In this document: piece after piece, positions 63,891-64,000 of the stretch
Layout of the letters: every line of letters starts with the position of its first letter
How positions within the stretch are numbered: the stretch's first letter is position 1
Assembly: GCA_029582265.1 (NCBI GenBank)
Contig: CM055816.1
Span: forward strand, 7,688,047-7,752,046
DNA: 64,000 nucleotides
Direction: 5' to 3'
Source of the DNA: Zoroaster sp. YZ-2022
Lineage: Eukaryota > Echinodermata > Asteroidea > Forcipulatida > Zoroasteridae
Translations under genes and position numbers: made by a program
Notes under the pieces: generated by a model
What the model was told of the DNA's origin: nothing
The model's input: only the letters and a program-made list of their open reading frames with translations
Database searches by the model: none

Positions 63891-64000
63891 TTGCTGTTGT
63901 TACTCGCCCAATTTCTGGTCCTATGAGCACAAATTGCCTGGGACATTGCTTGCTGTCACGGTCGCGTCATGGTGCCATGTATAAATAATATAAGTCTATC

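Overview
The window reads as nuclear DNA of a marine invertebrate, most likely a deuterostome (echinoderm, hemichordate or similar). Evidence: spliceosomal introns, a duplicated RING/B-box/NHL (TRIM) gene, tRNA-derived SINEs, non-LTR retrotransposon tails, many MITEs, and two giant self-synthesising DNA transposons of the Polinton/Maverick (adintovirus-like) class. Species is not determinable by eye. A 500-base assembly gap lies at 746-1245.

Layout. 1-6.9 kb: repeats (tandem MITE-end repeats, a non-LTR retrotransposon tail, a hAT-type element with perfect 8-bp target duplication, minisatellites, a MITE, a tRNA-like SINE head). 6.9-16.3 kb: first TRIM-NHL unit (two exons). 17,379-32,866: Polinton 1, 15.5 kb, with 344-bp terminal inverted repeats (TIRs) in which I found no mismatch and nearly all genes open: protein-primed PolB, integrase, packaging ATPase, double-jelly-roll major capsid protein (MCP), minor capsid candidate, several conserved Polinton membrane/coiled-coil proteins and several unknowns. 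33-34 kb: a second non-LTR tail. 34.2-42.8 kb: second TRIM-NHL unit, a duplicate of the first; the two copies differ by clean insertions of a SINE each, a TTAA MITE, a TA MITE and a 118-bp perfect palindrome, so each copy preserves the other's empty sites. 43,196-59,215: Polinton 2, 16.0 kb, with 435-bp TIRs and the perfect 6-bp target duplication CACATT, inserted in a host repeat whose neighbouring copy (59.46-59.65 kb) still shows the empty site. 59.2-64 kb: GGCCTA-rich host DNA, an AT-rich low-complexity tract and a ~717-bp tandem duplication.

The two Polintons belong to different lineages (different PolB, MCP, integrase and gene order) and different ages. Polinton 1 looks recent: only one gene shows frame disturbance (two compensating indels in A-runs). 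Polinton 2 is decayed: PolB, integrase, MCP, minor capsid, protease and ATPase carry frameshifts, while several small ORFs remain open.

Most notable: (i) both TIRs of Polinton 1 carry the same promoter and first 18 codons, driving full-length PolB at the right end and, at the left end, a 149-aa mosaic of PolB N-terminal segments; the same leader occurs a third time before a small zinc-finger gene; (ii) nine GTAATTAC palindromes, eight in exact 21-bp register, directly after the Polinton 1 ATPase; (iii) a WW-PC4 fusion protein in Polinton 2; (iv) a 6 x 25-aa repeat exon in Polinton 2 with a good splice donor that could join in phase to the zinc-finger N-terminus of PolB; (v) candidate YPxL and PPxY late-domain motifs in one Polinton 1 membrane protein.
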